Below, one piece after another: positions 1 through 11,537 of a stretch of DNA of 64,000 bases. The first letter of the stretch is position 1; every line of letters begins with the position of its first letter. A model generated the notes under the pieces. The model saw only the letters and a program-made list of their open reading frames with translations. It had not been told where the DNA came from and made no database searches. The DNA is from Eutrigla gurnardus. Lineage: Eukaryota; Chordata; Actinopteri; Perciformes; Triglidae. The stretch covers positions 23,677,046 through 23,741,045 of the forward strand of contig OY741273.1 in the NCBI GenBank assembly GCA_963514095.1, written 5' to 3'. The translations under genes were made by a program, and so were the position numbers.

Positions 1-1257
1 TCATTGAATGTTAGGGGTCGAGAATGGCCAGAAAACAAATGTCCTTCAACCTACGGTATAAACCCAATTTGAGATGCAGCCAAAGGGATTCGGACACAGC
101 TTTGTCACTATGCTTGACATGACATGACACATGATACTGAATTTTTCCAATAATAGAGTCCAACCTCCCTTCCCTCCTCTTTATCCGGCTCCTGTTCTTG
201 AAACCAGCTGATTTGTTATGACATTAGAGTAATAGTATTTCTCCGGTGACAGTCATTGCTGAGGGATATGATTACGCTGTGGTAATTATGATTGTTATTT
301 CCAATCACAGCTGAATGAAGTCCGAGTGTGTTATTTCAGTAGCACAGACAGCACCGGAGTGACTGTCTACACTTGATGAATCTGATGGGGGCGATTTGAG
401 ATACAAGCTTTCTGCTGGCAAAAGCACTGACAAATACATTCTGCATTTCTGCAGAGATACAGCAGACAATCTCACATTCTCTGCAGGTGGACCGGTGGAC
501 TGGTCGCTGAGGCAACTGAATGACTTCGATAACACACAGTGAAAGGATTGGGATGCATGAAGCTTAGTGTGAATTCAGCATAAACATCCAACCTTCGGTC
601 ATATTCTTTGAATCTGTGGCTAAAATGCAGTTATAATACATGGGCTGTTATCATCTGGATTTTTAAAATCATTTAAAAAAAATCTTTGTTTTATTTTTTT
701 GATTTAAACCAAGTAATGTATGCCAAAGAGCAATGTTAACATGTCCCTCTCAGGACCGGATAACCCAACACGCTTACCTGAGAATTGTGTTAGTGTAAGA
801 GAAGTCATATAGGTTGATTGAATTGTGCCATGAACTACACATATTATGTGAATACATCATTTGTTCTTGTTAACCCTTCCACGAAAAGAACTGTGCTATA
901 TTAACTGAGCGACTAATCTTAACTCAAGGTCTTTGTGTCAGCTTTGCTTGAGCTTTCAGTCGATGGGCTCAGTTTTCATCATGTGACCTAAGTATGGAAT
1001 GTCTATACTTTGGGAGATTAAAACCCCTCTTTGTTTACAACTGATGAGAACATCCTCCTTAGTCTCAGCTGGTCGATCACCTATGACCCTTCCAGATATC
1101 ATCCAAAGCTCCTACAGCTTAAGGCAAATTCGAGTTACGGCTTTTTTAAGACTTTTTAATGCCACTTGGAATGTAATGTTACCAACTACAATTAAAGAAA
1201 AAATACATAAATTACTTAGCATAATGTTAATGAGGATAGAACAGAACTGGGAATTAC
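1..1257. other. Non-coding stretch, left flank
   Basis: AT-rich DNA with stop codons in all frames. The only longer frame, minus strand 305-535, starts without a supported splice site and matches nothing I know. No repeat recognised. Confidence 0.5.
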
Positions 1258-1379
1258 CTGGCGTCTGTTTAACTTGGCAGAAAAGCGCTGGCAGGGCGCC
1301 GGGGACACCAGCGCCTTCATGAAAACTTCATCTTCAACTAGAAGCACTCGGAGTGGTCGCACAAAGAAGTCGGGGCGCT
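1258..1379 (-). CDS. Candidate internal coding exon of an unidentified minus-strand gene
   Basis: On the minus strand a run of T's ending CTTTCAG gives a strong acceptor before base 1379, and CGCCAG|GTAATT gives a donor after base 1258. The 122 bp between them are open, entering in phase 1 and leaving in phase 0, and encode 40 residues beginning RPDFFVRPLRVLLVEDEVF and ending with KLNRRQ. GC content and third-position usage are higher than in the flanking AT-rich DNA, which favours a real exon. I do not recognise the protein. The VLLVEDE string recalls a response-regulator motif but is too short to mean anything in a vertebrate. No partner exon could be identified in 1-6500 on this strand; a possible Ser-rich terminal segment at 305-535 is too weak to join. 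A plus-strand frame across the same segment has a much poorer acceptor. It may also be a relic. Confidence 0.4.
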
Positions 1380-4300
1380 CTGAAAGAAAAAAAACACTTT
1401 TCTCTAGGTGGCCATTCTCTCTGCTCAATGGGCAAAAATTGCAAAAAGATACTCTATACAAGCTATGAAAACTCTACATGCAAGAATCAATACTACAATT
1501 CTTACACGCTACCTTGAGGCTTGTATTGCAGGGCACCGGTTTCAGCCCTGCTGCAAAAATCTTGGTTGAATCATGAATAAGACGTTCTTATTATACTCTC
1601 ATGGTTGAATAGCCAATTTTGCACTTCCTTGTGTCATTATAGCTAGCAGACACTGAATCTGCTCTGAGCTTCCTTGCCACAGAGTATGATTTTTTCCTGA
1701 AATAAAGTAGATGATATTATTATTTTTGAGATTTAAACATTCATAAAATTCCTACTTCTCATGCCTAAGCTTTTTTAAGAATTTTGAAAGATTGATTTAA
1801 GACATTTTAATAAAAATGAAGACCTTATTTTAGATTAATGAACTCAAAGCCTATCAGGAAGTTTTCAAGGAACTGCAGGAGCCCTGATCCATACTGTGAG
1901 CGGTTTAGGTCTGATAGTCACAGACAGCTGATGCCGTCTGTTTCTGGTGTTCATTCTGTTTCTGGTCCAAGGTCCTTGCCATTTCCCTGAAATAGGCTCA
2001 TGCTCAAATATATTATGTATTGGTTATGTTGCATACTGCATTCTAAGTACTGGCACAAAATACATCCATGTTCTTTGGCGTCGGAGCAAAACTGGTTTCC
2101 AAGACGTACCAGTACGTACCCTACTAATGGATTTCCTGAGGGATACAAAGGGTCCTTTCGTTTTTACGTTACAGTAAATATGTCTTTGACACCCTGATAG
2201 GTTTGATACCATTGATTAATCCAAGCCTTGCGTAGACAATCTACCCAACAGATGTTGCGTTACCAATAATGAAAAGAATCAGTCCACCAACCAAATTATA
2301 ATTTACCACCATATCTAGTCAGCATCTGCTGAGCAATAGATATAAATTGCTTAAATTTGTTAAGCATGTTGATGCAACTCACCATCTGTACTGTACTTTT
2401 ATGGTTTCCTCAGGTTTATGGTCGGAGACTGTGAAAGCCACAGATGCAAATAAAATACACTGAGCTCGCTGCACATTTCCAACAAAAATGTATAAAGCAT
2501 ATATTCCATTATATTGCACCAAGAATACATGCTGTCCTCCATGTTTGAATCAGAAGTTGGTGCAGCAGGCAGTGCAGTAGTAAAGTGGAGAGCAGTGTAG
2601 CACAACACAGCTCTCAGGGTGCGTAATGAAGATAAATTAAGATGTTTTGTTCGTGGATTGTGCTGTGTTTGCTCAAACGCTGAGGATTGCCATCTCTTTA
2701 GCCTTTTCTTGGGAAATTAGGATTCAGTCAGCTGCAACATCACACACCACCTTGCAAACCACAGATGTCGGACACTTGCGTCGTTAGAAGTGTGAAAGTG
2801 TTTTCATTCCCACACTGACAGAGAACGAGACAGACTTGAGTGAAGGAAGATTATGGAAAGAACAGGTTCTGCCAAGCGATGTGACTGACCAGACAGGTCT
2901 TCCAGGCATGCTGTTGATTTCTATCAGCTACAGTAACTCATAAGACTGACTGCTGTCAGAACAGTTCGTTTGGATTTACATCTTAATTATAAAGAATTTA
3001 AAGCCTTACACAGTACTGTTCAAATTTATTTATTTTTAGCCCACATAGCATCTAAATAATGGGTTGTGTCGGGGACAGGGATGAAATTTGTCCCTGATAG
3101 TTTCTTCCATTCAGCCAGCAGCTCAGCTTTTACGTGCATGTCATATAAAGTGGGGCTAACAGTTCTGCAAGTCCTGCATCCTGCCATGCAGCTCATCTGT
3201 CAACACTTTTCATATCTTGTCAGGCCCTAATTTCTAATCATTTTCTAGCTCCAAAGCACCACTTCTCTAATTATATGTGACTGCTGTGTTCTTGCCACCA
3301 ACCTGTTGTCATTTTTGCATCTGTGAGGACACTTTTATTGAGGATCGGTGGTCGACTAAATGATAAAAGTGAAAGTTGAAGCTTTTTACTATCGTCCTTA
3401 GCTGTTATTATCTTTCACATAAAAACAATGTGTTTTCAGCTGGTTACAAGTTAGCATATAAGTGACTGGATTTCAAGAGAAGAAATAGCATAAAGAGATA
3501 GCATCTTTACTCCAGTTATTGCTACCATTGTATGTTTGCTATATAGCCTAGCATGTTTAAGGTGGTATGTTGGGCCCAATGATCCAACAACAGTATCTGC
3601 TAATGAGTTGCAGAGACACATAGAGACCACTCAGATGTAGGTTCCTCTTTTGTTCCCAATATGTCATGCTTTTGGATGTCACAATGACAGCCTACTGCCT
3701 GCAGTGTACCTCAAAAACCATGCGATGGTGTTGATGTGTTCTCACAGGCAGTAGACTGAAGTGTGAGCAGGCTCGCCATATTCTTCCTTGTGGGTTTAGG
3801 AGCTCGTCTAAGGTTTATCTTTAGTTCTATTACACCTTCCGTATCTTACTAGGTCCCTGAATGTGCAAAGACCTTTTTCCCACTTTGTAAAGCGTCACAT
3901 CGACAGAACAAGCAGTGTTGATGATTGAGGTTTATTATTAGAATTTTGACTGCCTGTGATTTCTGATTCATGACCTTTCCCCCCCCTCATTTTTGCACAT
4001 GTAGGAAGGGGACTTCTCTGCTGAATGGATGCCACTTATGCATTGTACAGTCACTGTGCTGAAACAATAACATGGAACAGTTTACTGCCATTTAGTTATA
4101 AAGTGCAAGACAAATTGAACAGGGCATATCCTTTGGATGTAAAACATTATTTAGCACTGGGAGGTAGAGTGCAAGTAATATTACTGTCTTCTGAAATATA
4201 TTTCACTGGCCATACTGTAAGCAAAGCTCTCCAAACGATATCAATGCCAACAAGCAAAGCTGTAAAAATGACCCTTAAGATACTGCTTTTAAAAAGATGG

Positions 4301-5319
4301 CATCCAAGAGCTAATAAGAGCTACACACATTGGAATGGATCAATTGTGCAACAGGAAGAGCACTCAGTCATGGGTACTGTTTAATTAATGATGGGGAATA
4401 GAGATAGGCTGTTAGCTCCATATTGTCAGTCAAATACTCACAGCAGAGGCTGGCAATATGAGCTCTTTAACTGACACATGAAACAGAAGGAACTAATCTA
4501 TACTCTCCAGTCTAGTATCATTAATGATTTGTTAAGAGGGCTGCTGCATGACACACATACACAGTTTCATTTCCTCTGAATGCAGAGGACCAATCATACT
4601 TAATAAATAGGCTACATACTAACACATTATGGAAAGAGTTTTTTGTGCTGCTCAATTGAACATACTATGCCTTGTTATCTTGACCACCATTGTTTGATTT
4701 CATCGTGAGAAAACATTTTAAGCTTGGCATTTTTGTATATGTTCACATATATTCAACCTTTTATTTCTATAAATTCAACTAGTATGAAGGTGACATGGGT
4801 TTAATGCCTTGCCCAAGGATTTGACAGGACAAGTTTCTATTTATGGTGACAATTGGCTGTGGATCCACACAGACTTCACAAATCAATAGGCCAATTTACT
4901 ACCTCATTGAGATTTAAAATCAGATTAAAAAACGCTTCTTTCTTCCCCGTCCCTTTGTAATATTGAATTATTTGTCCGTCTTGAAACTTCTCACTCTCTC
5001 TCTTCAATCCCTCATTTAGACTAAAAAAATGGTGATTGATATAATTAAATAACGGCTGATCTGATAGTGTTTAGCACCATGAATGTTTACTGGCTTTGTG
5101 GTCACAATGATAGAAAGGTCCAATCAGAGTGCAGCTCTCCGGTGTGTCTGCATCAACCACTTCTGTATTGTATGATTGAATGAACATAACCCACAATTGG
5201 CTGACCTCTCGTCTTGACCTCAAGTGTATGAGATGTGTTTTTCCACTCTACAATGACAACTTCTCCAATTGTTCTGTGACAAACCCTCTACCGAGTCCAC
5301 CAAGTTCAATGAACATTGC
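1380..5319. other. Intergenic stretch without a recognised gene
   Basis: AT-rich, with short frames only; the longest, plus strand 4025-4384, has no recognisable motif. No microsatellite longer than about 10 units and no transposon that I can name. Confidence 0.5.
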
Positions 5320-5625
5320 TATTTTTTCTATAATTCTGCTGACAAACAAACAAACCAAACCAAAAACCTCTTTGGGTGGAGGTAATGAGGAGGGCACTCA
5401 GCGAGTGCAGCACTCTGCCAAGACCAAACCTTTGTTTCAATGTTATTGTTCAAATTATTTCTGTATCCACCCTATGATACGGACCTGCGCCAACATGTTA
5501 TGGGTTATGCTTTGACCCATAGATAATACATCCTTAAGTTTCATAAAAATCACCCCAGTAGTTTCCCTGTGGTCAAACAAACCAATGAACCAAACTGAAA
5601 ACATAACCTCCGGAGGTTAGGAATG
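5320..5625 (+). repeat. Two LINE 3'-tail-like fragments (RTE type suspected)
   Basis: Segment 5335-5390 (CTGCTGACAAACAAACAAACC..., then GGTGGAGGTAATGAGG) and segment 5520-5620 (AGTTTCATAAAAATC, then CAAACAAACCAATG, then AAAACATAACCTCCGGAGGT) both resemble the 3' ends of common fish non-LTR retrotransposons, where AAACAAACAAAC is followed by CATAACCTCC and a GGAGGTAAT end. The two overlap in content, so they are probably two decayed insertions. The family name is from memory and not verified. Confidence 0.45.
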
Positions 5626-6526
5626 CATAGTCGTTCTTAAAGGGGAAAACCCTTAATTAAACATCTAAATATGTTATTGCCATGGCCAGGGAAATTTCAA
5701 TCCATATTTGTGAACATGAGTTACTGAAACCAGAGAAGATGTTCTCAATGATGTGACGTAATCATGTACAACGAGCTAGTTCCGGTGATGCACCACTGGA
5801 GGGCGGCGCTTTGCAAAGCCACGCCCCTTCCTGTGTCACCATGGGACCTTATTTTGGGGAAAAAAAATTACACTGTGGGAGACAAATTATTTTTAGATAT
5901 TGTCTGAATGTACCATGGATTCAACGATGGATACTTGTCAATTTAAAAGATAATTCAAGTAAGTTGCATTTTGTATTAAAACTGTTGATGTTAAAATACG
6001 TAATTAAAAAAAAAATGTAATTAAATTAAATTAAAATTATTTTTTGTAATTAAAGAGGTATATAGCATAGTAGCCTACATTTTCTGATGAACTGAAATTA
6101 AAAAAATCGAGGTGTTTGCTAGCTAAACGGGCTTTTAACATTTAATTGACGTTAGCTACACAACTGTGGCCAATACACAATATTTTGTTGAGAAGCTTGC
6201 TAAAATATGAGGGAAATCTACAGAAAGAGCTCTGCAAGGGAATTTTACTTTATGTCTTCCATTTTTTTAAACCCATGTGTTAAAATGTTTTTTTTTTATC
6301 GGCCAAAAGTCAGCCTTCCCGCCTTCTGCACCTGTTTGAAGTGAAACATGTCCGCAGCACAGTTATCCCTCTTACCTGCTGCTCTCATTAAATCACCTTG
6401 ACGAGTTTACGTGTGCACAACGGCAGCAACAATAAACAAACAAAACACATTTGGGGATATAACTCTGCCGTTACGTATTGGCACAAAGTGATGCGATGCC
6501 ACTCCTTCTAACTAACTGAGTTCCAC
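5626..6526. other. Stretch upstream of the CpG block, no gene seen
   Basis: AT-rich with A/T homopolymer runs near 6007-6050 and 6290. CpG content rises from about 6320 onward. No TATA-type motif that I would defend. Confidence 0.4.
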
Positions 6527-6565
6527 CTTTTTTTTTTCTTCTTCTTCTTTTTTTTTTTTTTTCTC
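6527..6565 (+). repeat. Homopyrimidine tract (T and TTC runs)
   Basis: Thirty-nine bases of T and C only, containing TTCTTCTTC, directly abutting the CpG-rich block and ending at TCTCAG. It could be the polypyrimidine tract of an acceptor, or a simple repeat next to a promoter. Confidence 0.7.
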
Positions 6566-6567
6566 AG

Positions 6568-7003
6568 CTCCAGTGAGACGGGACGCTGCGCTGCAGAGAG
6601 AGCCTTCAGTCGGCTGCAGCGCCGGGCCGAGAAGACACCGAGGAGAGACCGAACCAAAGCTCCCCTCCACCGTGACGCACAGCGCCGGCACACAAAGCTC
6701 CCCGAAGTGGAAGAACAAGGTTCGTTCTCGCTCCGAGGGGAGGAAGAGCTCGACACGGAGATAAACAATGTCGACGTATTGCTATTTTGTTACATGAGGA
6801 TGGACTGTTTACGCTGGCTAACCAGAGAGAGCGACTGAGACGAGGAGGACCCCGACTTGATATCGCTCACACCGCCGCCGCCGCCGCTCCGCCGTTCGGG
6901 TCGGGAGGGAGAGACACCACGGCGGTCACCGCAACCGGGAGCAGCTGGGAGAGGAAAGAAAAAGAGAGACCAGGGACGACCGACCTTTTTTTATTTTATT
7001 TCC
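6568..7003 (+). promoter_or_regulatory. cntn5: CpG-rich block, putative cntn5 promoter and 5' untranslated exon
   Basis: This is the strongest cluster of CpG dinucleotides in the window; flanking DNA is AT-rich and CpG-poor. It contains a short CCG-repeat stretch near 6872-6891. A long pyrimidine tract (6527-6565) ends in CTCAG at 6567, so the block either starts at a splice acceptor or at a transcription start beside a homopyrimidine run. The best donor is CC|GTGAGT at 7003/7004; a weaker one is AAG|GTTCGT near 6720. No coding segment here can be tied to a known protein, and the frames that are open start at non-ATG codons or end quickly, as expected of untranslated sequence. Assignment to cntn5 rests on orientation and on the next coding exon being downstream. 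It could instead serve an unrelated or divergent transcript. Confidence 0.45.
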
Positions 7004-9738
7004 GTGAGTAAAGTATTTAACTTTCGTGTGTCCGTTTGTTTTTGCCCATGTAGCCTCGCAGCCATGCGAGTGAACGCAGGTTGTTCAAAGAGAGACAAGT
7101 TGTGCCGACAGTGCTGCTGATGAGGATCTTAATGACCCAAAAGGAGGAGAATAGTTCATTGGGACGGAGCCATTTAGCCGGATATCACACTAACTTCTTG
7201 TGCTTTTTTGATTGACAACTACCTGCTGGTTCAGTCTGGGTCACTCCGTTGCTTCAATAACTTCTGCCTTTTCATAAAGAGTGAAGTCATTATTATGCAT
7301 GTGGGCGATGGAGCTGTTTCTCCAAAACAAAGTGTTAAAATGAACAATATCTGCTATTTATTATGTGTTGAGAAAATAAGATGTGAGGACAAATTAAAGA
7401 TGTCCTACACTGAACCATCATCAGCCTGGAAGAGATAAGACTTTGAACACTGATGTTGGGTTTGAGATCTGCTTTTGATAGGAGCTCAAAGGGATCCATG
7501 GAGATATTTCTGAAAGACGAGCTCTCCTGCAAGGGCAGAGGCAGGTCCTTGTTGCTTTTGGGAGTGCATCTTTAGGTTAGCAGAGCAGGAGGCATCTAAC
7601 ACACCACTTACCACACAAGGAGACCCACAGGAATTATCTGATCAGAGATATGCAAATTTCCCAAACTCTAATTTTGCGGCTTTGCTGCGGTTGGATGTTT
7701 AGTACAATGCTATCATCCGACTGTGCTGGTGACAGTCGGCTTGTTCTTTGTTGCTTCGGGGCTCACAGACTCTCGTTTGATCTTATTGATTTGGCTTTTT
7801 CGGGGCTGTTTGGATGATCCTCGGATTATCAAGGGGTAATATTAAGCTGTTAGGAATATTATTTCCAATTTTTTACTTGAAGTTCATGTGACTTTCTTCT
7901 CGGTCACCGCAAATGGCGGAGTGGTGTCAGATAGGATTTCTTCCAGAGGAAAATACAACCATACAACCGTTGAAAGTGTGTTTCCTGTCAGTAAATCACA
8001 CTGCTGCTTTTGGCGTCCCTTCATTTTTTTTTAATGCAGGTCCATTCAGAGGCTCTACTATCCTGCTATTTTAAGGCCAGTTTCTAATTTAAAGTCAGTA
8101 AGTATGTCACTACAATATTCAGGACTCCTGAAGATTTCAACCACTTTTGGAACAATCTTCGTTTCTAAAAATACCGAAACCAATTCGCGCATGTGTCAGT
8201 CGCTTCAGAATTTGACAGAAATTATGCTCAGATATAGTGGTGCTTTAATACCACTTCTGCTATAAACACCCCTGATGTAAACAACATCAGAGATCATGAC
8301 AGATACAATATAATGTGCCTTAGAGGCTGAGATTTCACAAGATGAAAAAAATGTCAACAAGAAGGGTTAAAATAATTTGATAATAATTCAATTTCCCTAC
8401 AGAAGAAATGTGTTTCTTGCTATTAAAAGAATAGCGATGCTCGGAATGCTCTTGTAAACTGTGCGTTGGGCCCTGACTTACATAGTGTATGTGTGCAGGT
8501 GAGATGGTTATATCCACACAGAAAAGTAGCTTACTCAGTCTTTTTTGCTTCAAGCACAATTTCATCCACGTTGTTTAAAGGATTGTGAGTTGAGCCCTCC
8601 AACTGTTGTGTCACATACACTGCACTGTAGTTTTACTATATTGTTCGCAACAATCGATATTCCATTTTGCTACACTGTAAATAAATTCTAGCTGAATCAG
8701 CAACTTACACACTGCTCCGTTGACTTTTCTCAAGTTTTTTATTTTTTTGGCTGACACCAACTTGTAAATTATTTCACTATAAAGGCGAGAACACTATCGA
8801 AGGGTTTCTTCACATACAATATGTTCCATTGCAAAAATACTAAATGCCAATTCAAATTTACAGAAATAATTACATGAATAACATTCAATCAATTCAAACA
8901 ACTTTCAATCTGACCTATGATTGCAAATCGGTGTTAAAAGCATGAAACCTACGTCACAGTATAATGCTGCAATGGTTTCCAGTTAGTGCTCTACAGTACA
9001 GCACCCATTAAGACTTAATGATGGAAGTCTAACTTGAAGGCATACTTGTGATTTTAAATGGGCAATAATTTGCCATAATGTTAATCGAAATATATATTTC
9101 CGGAGATCTAATATGCTTAAACGGTTTTCATATCGGCTTACTCCACCGCTTAGTTTAATTTCCTAAGATCATCTGAAAATGGTTCATCTCACCAAGAGAT
9201 GCCCAGTTAAAGTCAGCAGACACATTCCTAATGGAAAAAAAAAAAGCGGCACCGCATATCAGCGGAATAGATGGAGGGAACGAACAGCTGTGTCCATTTC
9301 ACTTGGCACCAATTAGAGTTTACCTCCATCCTTATCGTATGTAAATCAGTTATTTGCTTGCGATACATGCTTTCAGATGTTTGTAAATCCACTTGGGGGC
9401 AGCTGTGAGATGAAATGCAAATCACTAGATTGGCTAACCTTGATGGAAATTGAATGTGTCTTGGAGTTACAGCTGTCCCATCTTCTTAAATGAAATCATT
9501 ATTGACATGGGCCAACAGACATGGGTTTAGACTATAGCTAATTGAAAATGACAACTCTGGTGAAGGCAAACCCACCAAGACCCTGGGGACACTTGAGAAA
9601 AATGTATACCAGCAGTGACAAGATTGAGACCGGATATAGAACCCGTTTCACCAATGCAATGGCACCCAAGGGAGCCTTATTTTCACTGACAAATCTGAGA
9701 CTAATGAGGGGAAATTGGAAAAAAAAGAAGTCTTTCAG

Positions 9739-9773
9739 CTCAACACTTAGTACTCAACACTTAGTACTCAACA
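9739..9773 (+). repeat. 14-bp tandem repeat, about 2.5 copies
   Basis: CTCAACACTTAGTA occurs twice exactly in a row (9739-9752 and 9753-9766), followed by CTCAACA. It sits inside an uninformative 160-codon open frame. Confidence 0.9.
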
Positions 9774-10626
9774 TGTCCCCACTGTCAGCTTTCCTTACAA
9801 TGGTAGCAAATTTATTCAAAGATAATGAAACGGTATCACACAGCAGAGTGTATAAAGAGTCTATACAGAGCGCTGTGTGTTTATTCCTCTATAGAGACAT
9901 AAGTGAAGCTAGAATGTGTTGGGGAAAATTGCTGAACATCCAGAAATCTGTAAACAACATGTTTTTTCCGAGTCCAGAGTATGCAAGGCTGTATTTTGCT
10001 CTCAACACAACAGTGACACAGTGAATGTAGGTCCTTGGCATCTGCCCCTGTAAGATTCGAGATGACATGCATTTGTTGGATTAAAGACATTACTTTTAAA
10101 GAAATGTTGGTTATCATGACTGTGACAAAGCCTTCCGTGGCTGCCTTCCTATCCAGCACTTTGTTTGTGAGAGAGGCCCACTGGTCTTGCAGTGCTGGGA
10201 AGACAAACGTCCCTCAGGACCCATCTGACAACTTAATTTATATAATTGCTTAGAAGCAGCTGCATGAGAAAGACTGACTTTCTGCACCCTCCTCCACTTG
10301 TCACGGTTATGAATGACTCGGATTTGATGTCAAATGAGTCAAACAGACAATCTCAAGTCACACTGATTTTGTCATCCTGAAGCATGTGTGAACTAGAAAA
10401 GGAGCACTGTTAATTGGATTACAGTGTTGCATCCTTATGCACAAGAAACCCTTTATGTCTCTTCAGCCAGGCTGCTCTCACTCTGCTTTCGTAGTAAAAA
10501 GTACGAAAAGTAAAGCACGATAATTTCATATGATTTCCTACGTATTACACAGAGCCGTAGTCACGTAAACGATGCGCTTTATGCTGGTAGTTAGAGACCA
10601 TCAGGCCTAAACCTGACCCTAACCTT

Positions 10627-10701
10627 CGGGGAGTTTAGCTCAGGAGGTAGAGGGGCTTAGCCGGCGACCGCAAGATTGCCGGTTCGATACCAGGCTCCTA
10701 C
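10627..10701 (+). mobile_element. tRNA-derived SINE head, truncated copy
   Basis: It holds an A box (TTTAGCTCAGGAGGTAGAG) and a B box (GGTTCGATACC) of RNA polymerase III type, 75 bp in all, closely matching the 5' part of the full SINE at 39353-39613. The body and tail of the SINE are missing. It is not a functional tRNA gene: the arms do not pair into a complete cloverleaf and it is embedded in another repeat. Confidence 0.7.
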
Positions 10702-10904
10702 AATTCTAACCCTAACCTTAGCTTTTACCCTAACCAACAAACGAAAGATCATTTACTGAAGGATTAATATGAGAACAAAATGCATATTTTTCGCTAGGAA
10801 TGTCATCAAAACACACTTTAATGCCGAAACAGCTTTAAAATGCTGCATTATGCTGCATTTTCCATTATGAATGAAAGGAATGGAAGCCATTTTTCACTGC
10901 AGGG

Positions 10905-11010
10905 AATCGCGCATGCGCACTAGCGTAATTTTGATATTCGTAGGATAATATACGAAAAAATTGCGCACGCGCCCTGGTGTCATTTCAAAATTCGTAGGAT
11001 AATACACAAA
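10905..11010 (+). repeat. 54-bp direct repeat, two diverged copies
   Basis: ATTCGTAGGATAATA recurs at a spacing of 54 bp (10936 and 10990), each preceded by a GCGCAYGCGC-like alternating stretch (10909 and 10961). Confidence 0.75.
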
Positions 11011-11484
11011 CGTTTCCATACGAAAATTCATGAGAATACGTTGCTTCAGCTTGTGTTTTTGTTTGTTCTGATCTGATCCGGTGATGCAGCCAGTAGATTG
11101 TACAATAAATCCTTGCACCGTGATAAATGTGAGTGTATGTTAAGCAGTAATCTGATTAAGATGAGTGACATGACGGTATCAACGTGTGGTCCTTTTCTCT
11201 CAGTCATTTCTTTGGTAGTTAGCAGCTCATCTGAATGGGCGAAATATCTTGTTTTTGGTTAGCTAATATTCCCCACAGCCTCATATTGATTAATTATGCA
11301 GTCCATTTATCTGTTTGTCTTTTTGCTGTCCTCATTGTGTTAACATTGAGCAAGTTATCTGCAGAGAGCTGCAGGCTTCCCTCTGTGCCACAGCTAAAAT
11401 GAGTGGTTGTGAAAATGTTAAAGCTTATTGATTGCTAGTACGGAACGAGCCAGTGTCCGTTTGAGTCGTACCTGAAATAAGAAA

Positions 11485-11486
<2 letters not shown>

Positions 11487-11532
<46 letters not shown>
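11487..11532 (+). repeat. (CA)23 microsatellite
   Basis: Uninterrupted CA dinucleotides for 46 bp. Confidence 0.98.

Positions 11533-11537
<5 letters not shown>

Larger units (their letters stand above)
10488..11042. mobile_element. Putative non-autonomous DNA element with a nested SINE head
   Basis: The block starts with TTCGTAGTAAAAAGTACG and ends with CCATACGAAAATTCATGAG, with several TTCGTA/TACGAA words in both orientations. That suggests degenerate inverted ends, although no long perfect terminal repeat is seen. It is CpG-richer than its flanks (GCGCATGCGC and GCGCACGCGC near 10909 and 10961) and contains TAACCCTAACC-like runs. There is no open transposase frame. The boundaries are approximate and the class unassigned. 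Confidence 0.35.

Noticed and set aside
305..535. Ser-rich minus-strand frame as a possible terminal exon
   Set aside because: Two weak acceptors are possible, but no similarity, no polyadenylation signal that I would defend, and no frame link to the 1258-1379 segment.
9542..10024. 160-codon plus-strand open frame
   Set aside because: No motif, no splice or promoter context, contains a tandem repeat, and its composition is like the surrounding intron.
10600..10735. Telomere-like TAACCC/TAACCT runs
   Set aside because: Few, imperfect and interrupted by a SINE head; common within fish repeats and not an interstitial telomere array.
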